From positions 1 to 26,392 of the forward strand of contig JAEYWQ010000094.1 of NCBI GenBank assembly GCA_023428885.1: 26,392 nucleotides of DNA, in the 5' to 3' direction. Source of the DNA: Bacillota bacterium (GTDB taxonomy: Bacteria; Bacillota; Clostridia; Lachnospirales; Lachnospiraceae). Shown piece after piece: positions 1 through 7,663 of the stretch. The position numbers and the translations under genes were made by a program. The first letter of the stretch is position 1, and each line of letters begins with the position of its first letter. The notes below the pieces were generated by a model that had not been told where the DNA came from, ran no database searches, and saw only the letters and a program-made list of their open reading frames with translations.

Positions 1-903
1 CCTCTTGCGAGATGGTTTCTAGATGGAGTAGTTAAGTATCATATTCCAAGTTTACTCCTTTTCCTTGGAGTATCTGCACTGGCTTTCTTGCTTTTTTCTA
101 TGGCATTAGGGAAAGGATTTAAGAGCTTAAATTCTAAATTAAGTGCGGTACAGGCAGGATCCAAATTCAAGATGAAGGAGTTAAAACAGAGCAGTCAGTT
201 AATGGCATTGTATCATAAGGAAGCAAAGCGCTATTTTTCTTGTACCATTTATGTATTCAATACCTTTTTTGCCTTAATCTTAATGGCTATCGCTGCTATC
301 GCAATTCAGGTAGTTCCAATCAAACAATTAGATACAATCATGAGTGATCCTGTGATGTCTCAAATGCTGAAAAATATGGTTCCTTTTGTGATTGCTTTCA
401 TGATTTCGATGTGTGCGATTTCAGCTTCCTCGATTTCCTTAGAAGGAAAGAATTTTTGGATTCTGAAGGCAGCTCCAATCAATGCTAATCGTATCTTCCT
501 TGCAAAGATATTATTTTCAATTAGTTTAACGATGCCATTTTGTTTATTAACTTCATTGTCATTTAGCTTCCGCTTTCAGCTGAATGTAATCGAAAGTGTG
601 ATGGCAGTATTAATACCACTTGCATATTGCTATCTCACAGCAGTTCTTGGTCTCTTCATTAATCTTAAATTACCTTTGATGGAGTGGAAGAATGAGACTG
701 TTGTGGTAAAACAGAGTGCGGCTGCTATGCTAGGTTCCTTATCTGGCTTTTTAACTGCAGGACTTCCTATGGCTGCGTTATTTTTGTTGGAGCTAGAACC
801 AATGGTGATTTCCTATCTCACATTTGTAATTGTAGTATTACTAGCAGCAGGTATGCAATTTTATATGAAACATAACGATAAAAAATTAATCGCTGATATT
901 TAG
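1..903 (+). CDS. ABC exporter permease, C-terminal part (truncated by window edge)
   Basis: The frame is open from base 1 to the TAA at 901-903, so the gene begins upstream; the first 300 visible residues are the C-terminal part. The protein is a polytopic membrane protein: hydrophobic stretches at roughly visible residues 17-35, 80-100, 130-150, 173-195, 200-220, 245-262 and 270-287. The segment EGKNFWILKAAP followed by a lysine-containing helix (about residues 146-168) is typical of the putative ABC-exporter permeases (Pfam ABC_tran_2 type), which pair with a separate ATPase that must lie upstream of the window. Substrate cannot be told. A TTG at 88 could be read as a start, but it lies inside a membrane segment and has no ribosome binding site, so I treat it as internal. 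It ends 53 nt before the sdpR-like gene. Confidence 0.75.
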   Translation, partial: PLARWFLDGVVKYHIPSLLLFLGVSALAFLLFSMALGKGFKSLNSKLSAVQAGSKFKMKELKQSSQLMALYHKEAKRYFSCTIYVFNTFFALILMAIAAIAIQVVPIKQLDTIMSDPVMSQMLKNMVPFVIAFMISMCAISASSISLEGKNFWILKAAPINANRIFLAKILFSISLTMPFCLLTSLSFSFRFQLNVIESVMAVLIPLAYCYLTAVLGLFINLKLPLMEWKNETVVVKQSAAAMLGSLSGFLTAGLPMAALFLLELEPMVISYLTFVIVVLLAAGMQFYMKHNDKKLIADI

Positions 904-956
904 TTGCATTAGGATTACAATTAAATTACAGGACTAACACAATAGGGAGAATTTAG

Positions 957-1223
957 GTGAATGATGTTTTTAAAGCTCTAGCAGATCCAACGAGAAGAAA
1001 AATCCTAGAATTATTATCGAAAAAAGATATGATCGCAGGAGATATTGCGGATTATTTTCAGATTAGTAAACCTTCGATCAGTCATCACCTTACCATCTTA
1101 AAAAACGCTGGGCTGATTACAGATGAGCGACAAGGCCAGACGATTGTATATTCTTTAAACACAACTGTGTTTCAGGATATGGTCAAGTGGTTTTATGACG
1201 TATCACAAAAAGATGAGACCTAG
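957..1223 (+). CDS. sdpR: ArsR-family repressor, SdpR-like autorepressor
   Basis: An 88-residue winged-helix protein starting with GTG at 957, preceded by AGGGAGAA at 942-949. The N-terminus FKALADPTRRKILELL (residues 5-20) is the ArsR helix 1 signature and ISKPSISHHLTILKNAGLI (about 36-54) is the recognition helix-turn-helix. There is no CxC metal-binding pair in the recognition helix, so it is not a classical metal sensor. The family match (SdpR autorepressor type) and the immediately following SdpI-like gene, 28 nt downstream, support a repressor-immunity pair like sdpRI of Bacillus subtilis, where SdpI at the membrane sequesters SdpR. That mechanism is family knowledge, not shown here. 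The symbol is by similarity and context. Confidence 0.82.
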   Translation: MNDVFKALADPTRRKILELLSKKDMIAGDIADYFQISKPSISHHLTILKNAGLITDERQGQTIVYSLNTTVFQDMVKWFYDVSQKDET

Positions 1224-1251
1224 TTACTAAGGACATGGAGGAGAGACGTTA

Positions 1252-1884
1252 ATGAAAATTAGGAAAATATTTAGGATTACAATACCTATGGTAAGTGCGT
1301 TGTTGTCCTTGGTTGGTGGCATTATGAGTTATTTTTATATTAATAAGGAGATACCTCTTCAATGGGATATCAACTGGGAGGTCGCAAAAACAGCACCGAA
1401 AGAAGCTGTATTTGCTATGAGCGCTTTACCTCTTATCTTTTATATCATCATGACAAGTGGTATCTTTCAACATAGAAAGAATGAAAGAAATGAAAAAGCA
1501 AGCAAGATAACAACAGTCGCTACGACTTATCTTTTGATGATATTACAATGGACTTCAATTACTGTAGCTTTAGGGGTTGATATAAGAGTGCAAATGTTTC
1601 TCCCAATTCTGATTGGGATAGCTTTCCTTATTATTGGTAATTTCATGCCGACGGTAAAGCGCAATTATATCATAGGATTTCGTACACCTTGGTCTATACG
1701 TAATGAAGTTAGTTGGAAGAAAACCAATCGATTTGGGGGCTATTATCTGAGCATTCTTGGTCTTCTTATGATTATGAATGGGGTACTACAGAATACTGTT
1801 ATAACAATCATAACGATGGTTATAGCTATTCTGGGATTCTTGTATGGCTGTATTTATTCTTATGTCTTAAGAAATGAAAAGTAA
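1252..1884 (+). CDS. sdpI: SdpI-family membrane protein (DUF1648 plus SdpI)
   Basis: A 210-residue integral membrane protein. Helices are visible at about residues 10-30, 52-71, 88-107, 113-131, 163-180 and 183-203. The N-terminal part with IPLQWDINWEV (34-44) fits the DUF1648 region, and residues 136-163 (KRNYIIGFRTPW, then W155 and NRFGG) are the conserved SdpI signature found in the immunity/signal proteins for the SDP killing peptide. ATG at 1252 has GGAGGAGAG upstream (1235-1243). It is co-oriented with and 28 nt behind the SdpR-like gene, so it is probably co-transcribed and repressed by it. No sdpABC-like toxin genes are seen. In non-Bacillus species such proteins may serve as general envelope-stress or immunity proteins; the exact role here is open. 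Confidence 0.82.
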   Translation: MKIRKIFRITIPMVSALLSLVGGIMSYFYINKEIPLQWDINWEVAKTAPKEAVFAMSALPLIFYIIMTSGIFQHRKNERNEKASKITTVATTYLLMILQWTSITVALGVDIRVQMFLPILIGIAFLIIGNFMPTVKRNYIIGFRTPWSIRNEVSWKKTNRFGGYYLSILGLLMIMNGVLQNTVITIITMVIAILGFLYGCIYSYVLRNEK

Positions 1885-1922
1885 AAAGAGGCTGTGTATG
1901 CAATTTGACATACACAGCCTCT
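1883..1922 (-). terminator. Intrinsic terminator of argH (shared convergent hairpin)
   Basis: A perfect 14-bp inverted repeat, AGAGGCTGTGTATG at 1887-1900 and its complement at 1909-1922, with an 8-nt loop. Read on the minus strand it is followed by five T residues (complement of 1883-1887), so it is a good terminator for argH. Read on the plus strand after sdpI there is no T-tract, so it would stop that transcript only weakly. Confidence 0.85.
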
Positions 1923-1946
1923 AGCTCTTGAGCAGCTTAATTGCTA

Positions 1947-3320
1947 CTATTTTTTCAAATATGCTTCACATTCTCTAATAACTTCAGCCATTGCTAGTTT
2001 TCCTGGACCACCAATGGTGTTGCGTTTTTCCACGCAGGTTTTAAGAGAAATGGCATCGTATACATCCTCTTCAAATACAGGTGAAATCTCTTTTAACTCA
2101 TCTAAGGTTAAATCTTCGATGGCACATTGTTTGGAGATACAGGTAAGAACGAGACGTCCGATAATTCCATGGGCATCTCGGAAGGCTACTCCATGATTTA
2201 CTAGATAATCTGCAGCATCTGTTGCATTGGTAAAGCCGTTCATAGCACTTTTAGCCATGATGTCTTGGTTGAACTTCATAGATGTTATCATACCTGTAAA
2301 GAGCTTTAGACAACCTTTCACGGTGTCAATTGCATCAAAGGTTAATTCTTTATCCTCCTGCATGTCCTTATTATAAGCGAGAGGAAGTCCCTTCATTGTA
2401 GTTAAAATTGACATCAAAGCCCCATAAACACGACCTGTCTTACCACGTACTAACTCAGCAATATCTGGATTCTTTTTCTGAGGCATAATACTGCTACCGG
2501 TAGAGTAAGTGTCATCGATTTCAACAAACTGATATTCATTCGAATTCCAGATAATAATCTCTTCACAGAATCTGCTAAGGTGCATCATAATGGTGGAAAG
2601 TGCACTTAATAATTCAATCACATAATCTCGATCCGATACTGAGTCCATACTATTTAAGGTTGGGCCATCAAAATCAAGAAGAGAAGCTGTATAAGAACGA
2701 TCCAAAGGATAGGTGGTACCAGCAAGAGCACCAGCTCCAAGTGGACAATAATTCATTCGCTTATAAATATCTGATAAACGATTGTTATCACGTTTAAACA
2801 TCTCAAAGTATGCACTGATGTGGTGTGCTAAGGTAACTGGTTGAGCCTTTTGCAAATGAGTAAAACCAGGCATATATGTGGAAGTATGTGACTTCATAAT
2901 CACAAGAAGTTCTTCTAATAATTCTTTGACTAAGGATTTTAGCTCTACGATTTCGTCTCTTGTATATAGTCTCATATCCAAAGCTACTTGATCGTTACGA
3001 CTACGACCTGTATGAAGTTTCTTACCCACATCACCAACTCGTTCAATCAGATGAGCTTCTACGAAACTATGAATGTCTTCGTGAGTGGCATCTATGATCA
3101 AGGTTTGGCTAGCAATGTCCTCTCTAATCTTTTCTAAACCTTCGATAATAATGTCACGTTCGGATTCGGTTAAGATTCCTTGTTTACTTAACATAGTTAC
3201 ATGTGCAATACTGCCTCTGATATCTTGTTCATAGAACTTTTGGTCAAAAGAGATGGAAGCATTAAAATTGTGAACTAGTTGATTGGTTTCTTTGGTGAAA
3301 CGACCGCCCCATAATTTCAT
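1947..3320 (-). CDS. argH: Argininosuccinate lyase
   Basis: A 457-residue cytoplasmic enzyme of the fumarase/aspartase superfamily that splits argininosuccinate into arginine and fumarate, the last step of arginine synthesis; active as a tetramer. The length is normal for the family. Visible motifs are MKLWGGRF at the N-terminus, TGRSRNDQ at 104-111, the TH155LQ region with the acid/base histidine, and the superfamily signature GSSIMPQKKNPD at 275-286 with the catalytic serine loop. ATG at 3318-3320 is preceded on the minus strand by an ATGAGGTAA ribosome site about 8 nt away. It stands alone here, without argG next to it. A consensus-like promoter lies about 50 nt upstream, with a palindrome on the -35 (see separate entries). 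Confidence 0.98.
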   Translation of the reverse strand: MKLWGGRFTKETNQLVHNFNASISFDQKFYEQDIRGSIAHVTMLSKQGILTESERDIIIEGLEKIREDIASQTLIIDATHEDIHSFVEAHLIERVGDVGKKLHTGRSRNDQVALDMRLYTRDEIVELKSLVKELLEELLVIMKSHTSTYMPGFTHLQKAQPVTLAHHISAYFEMFKRDNNRLSDIYKRMNYCPLGAGALAGTTYPLDRSYTASLLDFDGPTLNSMDSVSDRDYVIELLSALSTIMMHLSRFCEEIIIWNSNEYQFVEIDDTYSTGSSIMPQKKNPDIAELVRGKTGRVYGALMSILTTMKGLPLAYNKDMQEDKELTFDAIDTVKGCLKLFTGMITSMKFNQDIMAKSAMNGFTNATDAADYLVNHGVAFRDAHGIIGRLVLTCISKQCAIEDLTLDELKEISPVFEEDVYDAISLKTCVEKRNTIGGPGKLAMAEVIRECEAYLKK

Positions 3321-3367
3321 ATCTATTACCTCATTTCTACATGATGATCAAAACTTTTCTGCTGTCT

Positions 3368-3396
3368 ATAGTATCTTGTTTTGGATGAGATTGCAA
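3368..3396 (-). promoter_or_regulatory. Candidate argH promoter
   Basis: On the minus strand: -35 TTGCAA (3391-3396), 17-nt spacer, -10 TACTAT (3368-3373). It points to argH, whose start lies about 48 nt downstream of the -10. Assigned by eye from the consensus. Confidence 0.55.
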
Positions 3397-3408
3397 GTTC
3401 AACTTGCA
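3392..3408. promoter_or_regulatory. 17-bp palindrome covering the argH -35
   Basis: TGCAAGTT, one C, AACTTGCA: two perfect 8-bp arms around one base. It overlaps the -35 of the candidate argH promoter by five bases, a position expected for a repressor operator. It does not match the ArgR/AhrC box consensus (AT-rich TGAAT arms). Confidence 0.45.
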
Positions 3409-3454
3409 TTTTAACTATTTAATTATTATAATTAAGGTAAGAAATATAAAATAA

Positions 3455-3532
3455 ATTTCTATAGAAATACATATCTAGAGAAATACGTAGCGAATAATAT
3501 TATTTCGCTATGCATATAACCTGATAGTCAGG
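3455..3532 (+). promoter_or_regulatory. Cluster of palindromes before the CBS-ACT gene
   Basis: Three dyads lie between 3455 and the ribosome site: a perfect 14-bp palindrome ATTTCTATAGAAAT (3455-3468); arms TAGCGAA (3488-3494) and TTCGCTA (3504-3510) around 9 nt; and arms ACCTGA (3519-3524) and TCAGGT (3528-3533) around TAG. The last hairpin ends 5 nt before the AAGGAG ribosome site (3538-3543). They could be operator or mRNA-leader structures. No clear sigma-A promoter could be fixed. Confidence 0.35.
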
Positions 3533-3548
3533 TAGACAAGGAGCGCGC

Positions 3549-4181
3549 ATGAAAGTAAAAGCAATAATGATTCCGTTTATAGACCTTAAGTGTATCTCGG
3601 TTGATAACACGATTGAGGAAGCTCTGGCAATTATAGACGAACATCAACTATTATCCATGCCAGTTGTCGATAAGAGAAAGTTTATAGGTGCTCTTTCTAA
3701 ACAACATATTTTTGAAGAATATTTTAGAAATTACACCGCTAGCAAAGAAGAGTTCTTAGCAAGACCAGTAAGTGACTTAATGCGTACCAAGCTAGTTAGC
3801 GTGACAGAGGATACTCCAATTGAAGAAGCCGCTACAATGTTTATTGCATCTAAGTTCCGTTTTATACCTGTCCTTAGTAAGACAGAGGAGCTTATGGGAA
3901 TTGTAACACAACAGGCAATTTTTAAGGAGTACCAGAAGTTATTCGGGAAAGATTATGATACCTTTACAATCTATTCCTATGATTATAAGGGAACACTTGC
4001 TAAGATTGCTGAAACAATCGCAAAACATGATGCTAACATTAAGAACATAGTAATTATTAATACAGAGACAATGGGCTTGCAAGAGTTTTTTGTTCGTGTA
4101 GAGTGTAAAGACTTTGATGAAGTGGTGAAGGCATTGACGAAAAAAGGTTTTGATGTTCGCTTGAATAAAAAGAGAGTGTAA
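3549..4181 (+). CDS. CBS-CBS-ACT domain protein (AcuB-like)
   Basis: A 210-residue soluble protein with two CBS motifs (about 5-60 and 73-132) forming one Bateman module, followed by an ACT-like domain (about 138-208, YDYKGTLAKIAETIAKHDANI). CBS pairs usually bind adenosine nucleotides and ACT domains bind amino acids, so a small-molecule sensing role is likely; there is no enzymatic or DNA-binding domain. The domain order resembles AcuB of bacilli, but no acetoin genes are nearby, so I give no symbol. ATG 3549 has AAGGAG 5 nt upstream. It is monocistronic: a strong terminator follows directly. Confidence 0.85.
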   Translation: MKVKAIMIPFIDLKCISVDNTIEEALAIIDEHQLLSMPVVDKRKFIGALSKQHIFEEYFRNYTASKEEFLARPVSDLMRTKLVSVTEDTPIEEAATMFIASKFRFIPVLSKTEELMGIVTQQAIFKEYQKLFGKDYDTFTIYSYDYKGTLAKIAETIAKHDANIKNIVIINTETMGLQEFFVRVECKDFDEVVKALTKKGFDVRLNKKRV

Positions 4182-4183
4182 TA

Positions 4184-4235
4184 AAAACGAGTGTTACTAA
4201 TTGTGATTGTTGCAGTTGTAACACTCGTTTTAATT
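4184..4235 (+). terminator. Intrinsic terminator after the CBS-ACT gene
   Basis: Perfect 14-bp arms AAAACGAGTGTTAC (4184-4197) and GTAACACTCGTTTT (4218-4231) with a 20-nt loop; the second arm runs into a T-rich tail. It begins 2 nt after the stop codon. Confidence 0.85.
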
Positions 4236-4267
4236 TATAGAAAATTCCTCAGAATTTCCTATAAATT
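4232..4267. repeat. 16-bp near-perfect inverted repeat downstream of the terminator
   Basis: Arms 4232-4247 and 4252-4267 (AATTTATAG-AAATTC type) pair with one mismatch around a 4-nt loop. No T-tract follows, so it is not an ordinary terminator. It overlaps the T-rich tail of the preceding terminator. The shape recalls an intergenic palindromic repeat. Confidence 0.5.
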
Positions 4268-4312
4268 AAAGGTACTACGTGCCAAGATGCACACGACCGG
4301 GAATGGAATATG

Positions 4313-4338
4313 AGTGTGCGAAGCACACTTTTGTTCTA
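4313..4338 (+). terminator. Small hairpin with T-rich tail
   Basis: Arms AGTGTGC (4313-4319) and GCACACT (4323-4329) around a GAA triloop, followed by TTTTGTTCT. It looks like a compact terminator or attenuator, about 110 nt before the start of the DUF2156 gene and about 130 nt after the CBS-ACT stop. It may belong to the same repeated element as the preceding inverted repeat. Confidence 0.45.
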
Positions 4339-4445
4339 TGCAAATAAAAATAGATTGTTTGATACAAACTAAAGATAGAATAGTTGTTTAGATAGATATG
4401 TTTTTTAATAAAAGGAATTTAACGAAAGAAAAGAAAGGTGATAGT

Positions 4446-5330
4446 ATGATAGAGTTTAGACAAATTGAGTTAAGCGACAGGGAATGGATTGATCCAATCC
4501 TAAAAAAAGCAGAATTAATGGGGTGTGAATATACCTTCGTTAACAATTACATTTGGAGTTTTCAATATAAACTTGAGATTGCTTATGTAGAAGGTTTTTA
4601 TTGTACCAGAAGCGGTCAAGAAACCATGGAATATGGCTTCCCGATAGGGGAAGGGGATTTAGGGAAAGTTCTAGAAATGTTAATTCAGGATGCAAGTGAA
4701 CGTGGAGAACCCTTTGTTATGCATGCCTTAATGTCAGAACATGTAACTTTACTTGACTTAATCATGCCTGGGAAGTTCGAGTTTACGAACAACCGGGACG
4801 ACTGTGACTATATCTATTCTACAGAGAAGTTAACAAACCTTGCTGGGAAAAAGCTTCATGGGAAGAGAAATCACATTGCTCGTTTTAATGACAACCCTTG
4901 GTCCTATGAGCCAATCACAAAAGAGAATTTGGACGAGTGTATTAAGATGAATAAAGAGTGGTGTGAGAAGAATGAGTGCTTTGAAAGTGAAGCGAAACTA
5001 CTGGAGGCTTGCGCAGTGATGAAGGCCCTTTCACATTTTGAGGAGTTCAACCTCTTGGGCGGATTATTACGTATGGATGGAAGGGTTGTTGCATTTACGA
5101 TTGGTGAGCCCCTTAATAGCAACACTTTTGTAGTTCACGTAGAGAAAGCATTCGCTGAGATTCAAGGAGCTTATCCTATGATCAACCAGCAATTTGTTAT
5201 TCATGAATGTCAGGAGTATGAATATGTAAATCGAGAAGAGGATATGGGGGAAGAAGGACTTCGAAAGGCGAAGATGTCTTACTATCCTGAAATTCTTTTA
5301 GACAAATACCGTGCTATATACAAAGCATAA
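4446..5330 (+). CDS. DUF2156 protein (LPG-synthase C-terminal-like, GNAT fold)
   Basis: A 294-residue soluble protein of the DUF2156 / phosphatidylglycerol lysyltransferase C-terminal family (tandem GNAT-like folds). The family hallmark is visible as RDDCDYIYSTEKL (117-129) followed by GKKLHGKRNHIARF (134-147). Unlike MprF it has no membrane flippase part, so it is the stand-alone form. Members may use aminoacyl-tRNA as donor, but the substrate of this clade is unknown. I place the start at ATG 4446, with GAAAGGTG upstream (4433-4440), rather than the in-frame ATG at 4398, which has no ribosome site. An Eis-like acetyltransferase follows 18 nt downstream and is very probably in the same operon. 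Confidence 0.85.
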   Translation: MIEFRQIELSDREWIDPILKKAELMGCEYTFVNNYIWSFQYKLEIAYVEGFYCTRSGQETMEYGFPIGEGDLGKVLEMLIQDASERGEPFVMHALMSEHVTLLDLIMPGKFEFTNNRDDCDYIYSTEKLTNLAGKKLHGKRNHIARFNDNPWSYEPITKENLDECIKMNKEWCEKNECFESEAKLLEACAVMKALSHFEEFNLLGGLLRMDGRVVAFTIGEPLNSNTFVVHVEKAFAEIQGAYPMINQQFVIHECQEYEYVNREEDMGEEGLRKAKMSYYPEILLDKYRAIYKA

Positions 5331-5348
5331 TTAGAAAAAGGTGAGTTT

Positions 5349-6221
5349 ATGATAACTACTGCAAAACATGATATGATATCACAACTAAAAAGCTTATGGA
5401 AGCTTTGTTTTCATGATGAAGATGCTTATATTGATTTCTACTATGAGAATCGATTCAAAGCAGAGGAAACTTTAGTTTATCTTATTGAAGATCAAGTAGT
5501 AGCTATGCTTACTTTAATGCCAGGCTACGTGGTACATCATAAGGCAAAGCTTCCAGTACGCTACGTTTATGCGGTGGCAACTCATCCAGAACATCGAAGG
5601 AAGGGCTATGCTGCGGCTTTAATGGAACATGCCAATCAGATGATAAAAAAGGATTACGTCGGTACGTTTTTAGTGCCAGCAAACCCATCCCTCTTTGGCT
5701 ATTACGAAACTCTCGGTTACCAAACGTTGAGTCACAAGAGAGTTTTGCATATAAGTATGGAAAACTTTTTTAAGGACCTAAAACAATTTGATAGTAAACA
5801 TGAGATAGAAAAGGTGGAACCACTAACTGTGGAGGATTTTTATAGTCTAAGAAATAAGGCTTTTACTAAGGCCGGTTTTGTGTTGTGGGAACAAGAAGAT
5901 TTAAGTTATTTATTAAAGGAGTTTATATTTTTAGGTGGACAGGCTCAAAAAGTAATACTAAGAAAAGAAGGAGATCTTCATTATGAAGAGGGAGCTCTTC
6001 TTTATTATCAGGATAATGATACTTTAATTATTAAGGAAACTACCTTGTCAGATGTTTCTTTGTATGCAGCAGTAAAATATCTGAGTTCACAAATTGCCGT
6101 CTCACATATGTCAGTGATTCTTCCGAAACATTCTAAAATCCTGGGTGAAGAGGCTCCTTATGTTATGGCTTTTGCTAAGGGATTTGAGGGTGAGGAATAT
6201 GTAAATCTGGTATTAGATTAA
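5349..6221 (+). CDS. GNAT family N-acetyltransferase, Eis-like
   Basis: A 290-residue protein with an N-terminal GNAT domain: the acetyl-CoA binding motif A is visible at about 75-92 (AVATHPEHRRKGYAAALM, with R83, R84, G86). The length and a second GNAT-like half plus a C-terminal region fit the Eis / enhanced-intracellular-survival type of acetyltransferase rather than a single-domain GNAT. The acceptor is unknown. ATG 5349 has AAAAAGGTGAG upstream. It lies 18 nt behind the DUF2156 gene and ends in a gap with a strong promoter for the next gene, so the DUF2156-GNAT pair forms its own unit. Confidence 0.85.
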   Translation: MITTAKHDMISQLKSLWKLCFHDEDAYIDFYYENRFKAEETLVYLIEDQVVAMLTLMPGYVVHHKAKLPVRYVYAVATHPEHRRKGYAAALMEHANQMIKKDYVGTFLVPANPSLFGYYETLGYQTLSHKRVLHISMENFFKDLKQFDSKHEIEKVEPLTVEDFYSLRNKAFTKAGFVLWEQEDLSYLLKEFIFLGGQAQKVILRKEGDLHYEEGALLYYQDNDTLIIKETTLSDVSLYAAVKYLSSQIAVSHMSVILPKHSKILGEEAPYVMAFAKGFEGEEYVNLVLD

Positions 6222-6260
6222 TCAAAAAAAGTGGATAGTTGCTGGTACTTGTCCCAAAGG

Positions 6261-6289
6261 TTGACAAATCATTAAGAATTTGTTACAAT
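6261..6289 (+). promoter_or_regulatory. Sigma-A promoter of the cell wall hydrolase gene
   Basis: TTGACA (6261-6266), 17-nt spacer, TACAAT (6284-6289): near-perfect consensus. The predicted transcript start is about 90 nt before the chosen start codon at 6386. Confidence 0.8.
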
Positions 6290-6385
6290 GCTTTTGTAAT
6301 ATTTCTGTAATAATTATGAGATAGTTCCTTCATGAATATTTAACGAATCATGAAGAAATCACATCGAAAGGAATTAGGTAAGAAT

Positions 6386-7630
6386 ATGAAAACAAAGCAT
6401 AAGGTTACTACAACTTTTCTTATGTGCATGGGTTTATTTGTTACAATGATGTGCATTAACATGTCAAACACCAATCCAAAAGCACAAGAAGTAACTGTTG
6501 ATGTAACACCAGCAGCAAAGATGGAGTTAAGTACAATTGAGACAAAAGAGGTTAACTCAGAATTTGCAGAAGTTGATTTTACAACACTCGCCAAGGCAAT
6601 CATAACAATCACAGAATTTACTGTTTTTAACGCTGACAACATTGATAATGTTGACACCGCCCAAACCGCTGTTGTAACTGAGACGCTAACTACACTAAGC
6701 TTATCAGAACCAGAATTTATATTTAATAAAGTACTTCCAAAGGTGAATGAATCTCTTAACATTCGTAGTGAAGCATCAGCAGATGCGAATGTAGTTGGTA
6801 AACTCTATAAGAATGCTTATGCAACGATTCTAGAGCGAGGCGAGGAATGGACTAAGATTAAATCTGGTAATGTAACTGGATATGCAAACAATGAATACTT
6901 ATATTTTGATAACGAGGCATTGACAATCGCAAAAAACTTAGAAGCTTTCCAAGCAGAGATTACAGCAGGCACGGTTAATATAAGAACCAAACCAAGTACA
7001 GAAAGTGAAATTTTAGGGAAAGCGAAGATGTCAGATACATTTATCCATGTTCCTGACATGGATACCGAGGAATGGGTAGCTTTACTATTCGAAGGAAGTA
7101 CGATTGCTTACGTATCAAAAGATTATATAGAACCTAAGTTTACCTTAAAAACTGCAGTAAGTGCAGAAGAAGAGCAAAAAGCAAAAGAAGCAGCAGAAAT
7201 AGCAAAAGCTTTACAAGAAGCCAAGAAATATAAGCCTCAGACTACTAACCGCGCTGCCATTAAAGTGTCTGATGAAGAAATTTACTTATTAGCAACCGTA
7301 GTTGCTATGGAAGCTCTTAGCGAACCATATGAAGGAAAGCTTGCTGTAGCGAATGTTGTCGTTAACAGAATGCTTGATGGTTACTGGGGCAATACAATAT
7401 CTGATGTTGTTTATGCAAAGGGTCAATTTTCAGGTGCGAACTCTGGACGTGTGGAAAAATTTATGTCTAAAGTCACAGAAAGCTGTAAGCAGGCTGCAAT
7501 TGAAGCATTGGCAGGCAACAATAACATAGGGGATTATATGTTCTTCCTTATGAAAAATAAAGCAAATTACTCTAGTTATACGAAATATTTTATTCTCGGA
7601 AATCATTGCTTTTATTCAAGATCAAAATAA
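6386..7630 (+). CDS. Secreted cell wall hydrolase, SH3b-SH3b-SleB
   Basis: A 414-residue exported protein. The N-terminus has a basic start and hydrophobic core (residues 7-25) as signal peptide or anchor. Two bacterial SH3 domains follow (about 117-173, LNIRSEASADANVVGKL; and 194-250, VNIRTKPSTESEILGKA), then an alanine/glutamate/lysine-rich linker (259-283) and a C-terminal Hydrolase_2/SleB domain (about 296-412). In the latter the conserved acidic residue is E309 in VVAMEALSEPYEGKLAVANVV, and the family-typical GNHCFY ends the domain. SleB domains cut the peptidoglycan glycan strand (lytic transglycosylase in spore germination); SH3b domains bind the wall. It could act in germination, sporulation or vegetative turnover. 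ATG 6386 has AGGTAAG upstream; the in-frame ATG at 6350 has no ribosome site. Confidence 0.9.
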   Translation: MKTKHKVTTTFLMCMGLFVTMMCINMSNTNPKAQEVTVDVTPAAKMELSTIETKEVNSEFAEVDFTTLAKAIITITEFTVFNADNIDNVDTAQTAVVTETLTTLSLSEPEFIFNKVLPKVNESLNIRSEASADANVVGKLYKNAYATILERGEEWTKIKSGNVTGYANNEYLYFDNEALTIAKNLEAFQAEITAGTVNIRTKPSTESEILGKAKMSDTFIHVPDMDTEEWVALLFEGSTIAYVSKDYIEPKFTLKTAVSAEEEQKAKEAAEIAKALQEAKKYKPQTTNRAAIKVSDEEIYLLATVVAMEALSEPYEGKLAVANVVVNRMLDGYWGNTISDVVYAKGQFSGANSGRVEKFMSKVTESCKQAAIEALAGNNNIGDYMFFLMKNKANYSSYTKYFILGNHCFYSRSK

Positions 7631-7636
7631 CACATG

Positions 7637-7663
7637 AAGAGACCATTTTGGTCTCTTTTTTTT
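7637..7663 (+). terminator. Intrinsic terminator of the cell wall hydrolase gene
   Basis: 9-bp arms AAGAGACCA (7637-7645) and TGGTCTCTT (7649-7657), triloop TTT, followed by an uninterrupted T-run to 7663. Confidence 0.95.

Noticed and set aside
913..932. Repeated ATTACA before the sdpR-like gene as operator and promoter
   Set aside because: The direct repeat is short and AT-rich; no clear -10 box fits the TTGCAT at 904-909, and it is not the dyad expected for an ArsR-family dimer.
3321..3548. T-box or other leader riboswitch before argH
   Set aside because: The predicted argH leader is only about 40 nt and holds no T-box core or terminator/antiterminator pair.
6340..6762. 140-codon minus-strand open frame
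   Set aside because: It lies opposite the N-terminal part of the cell wall hydrolase gene, has no ribosome site and its product is low-complexity Ser/Val/Thr, as expected from the complement of that region.
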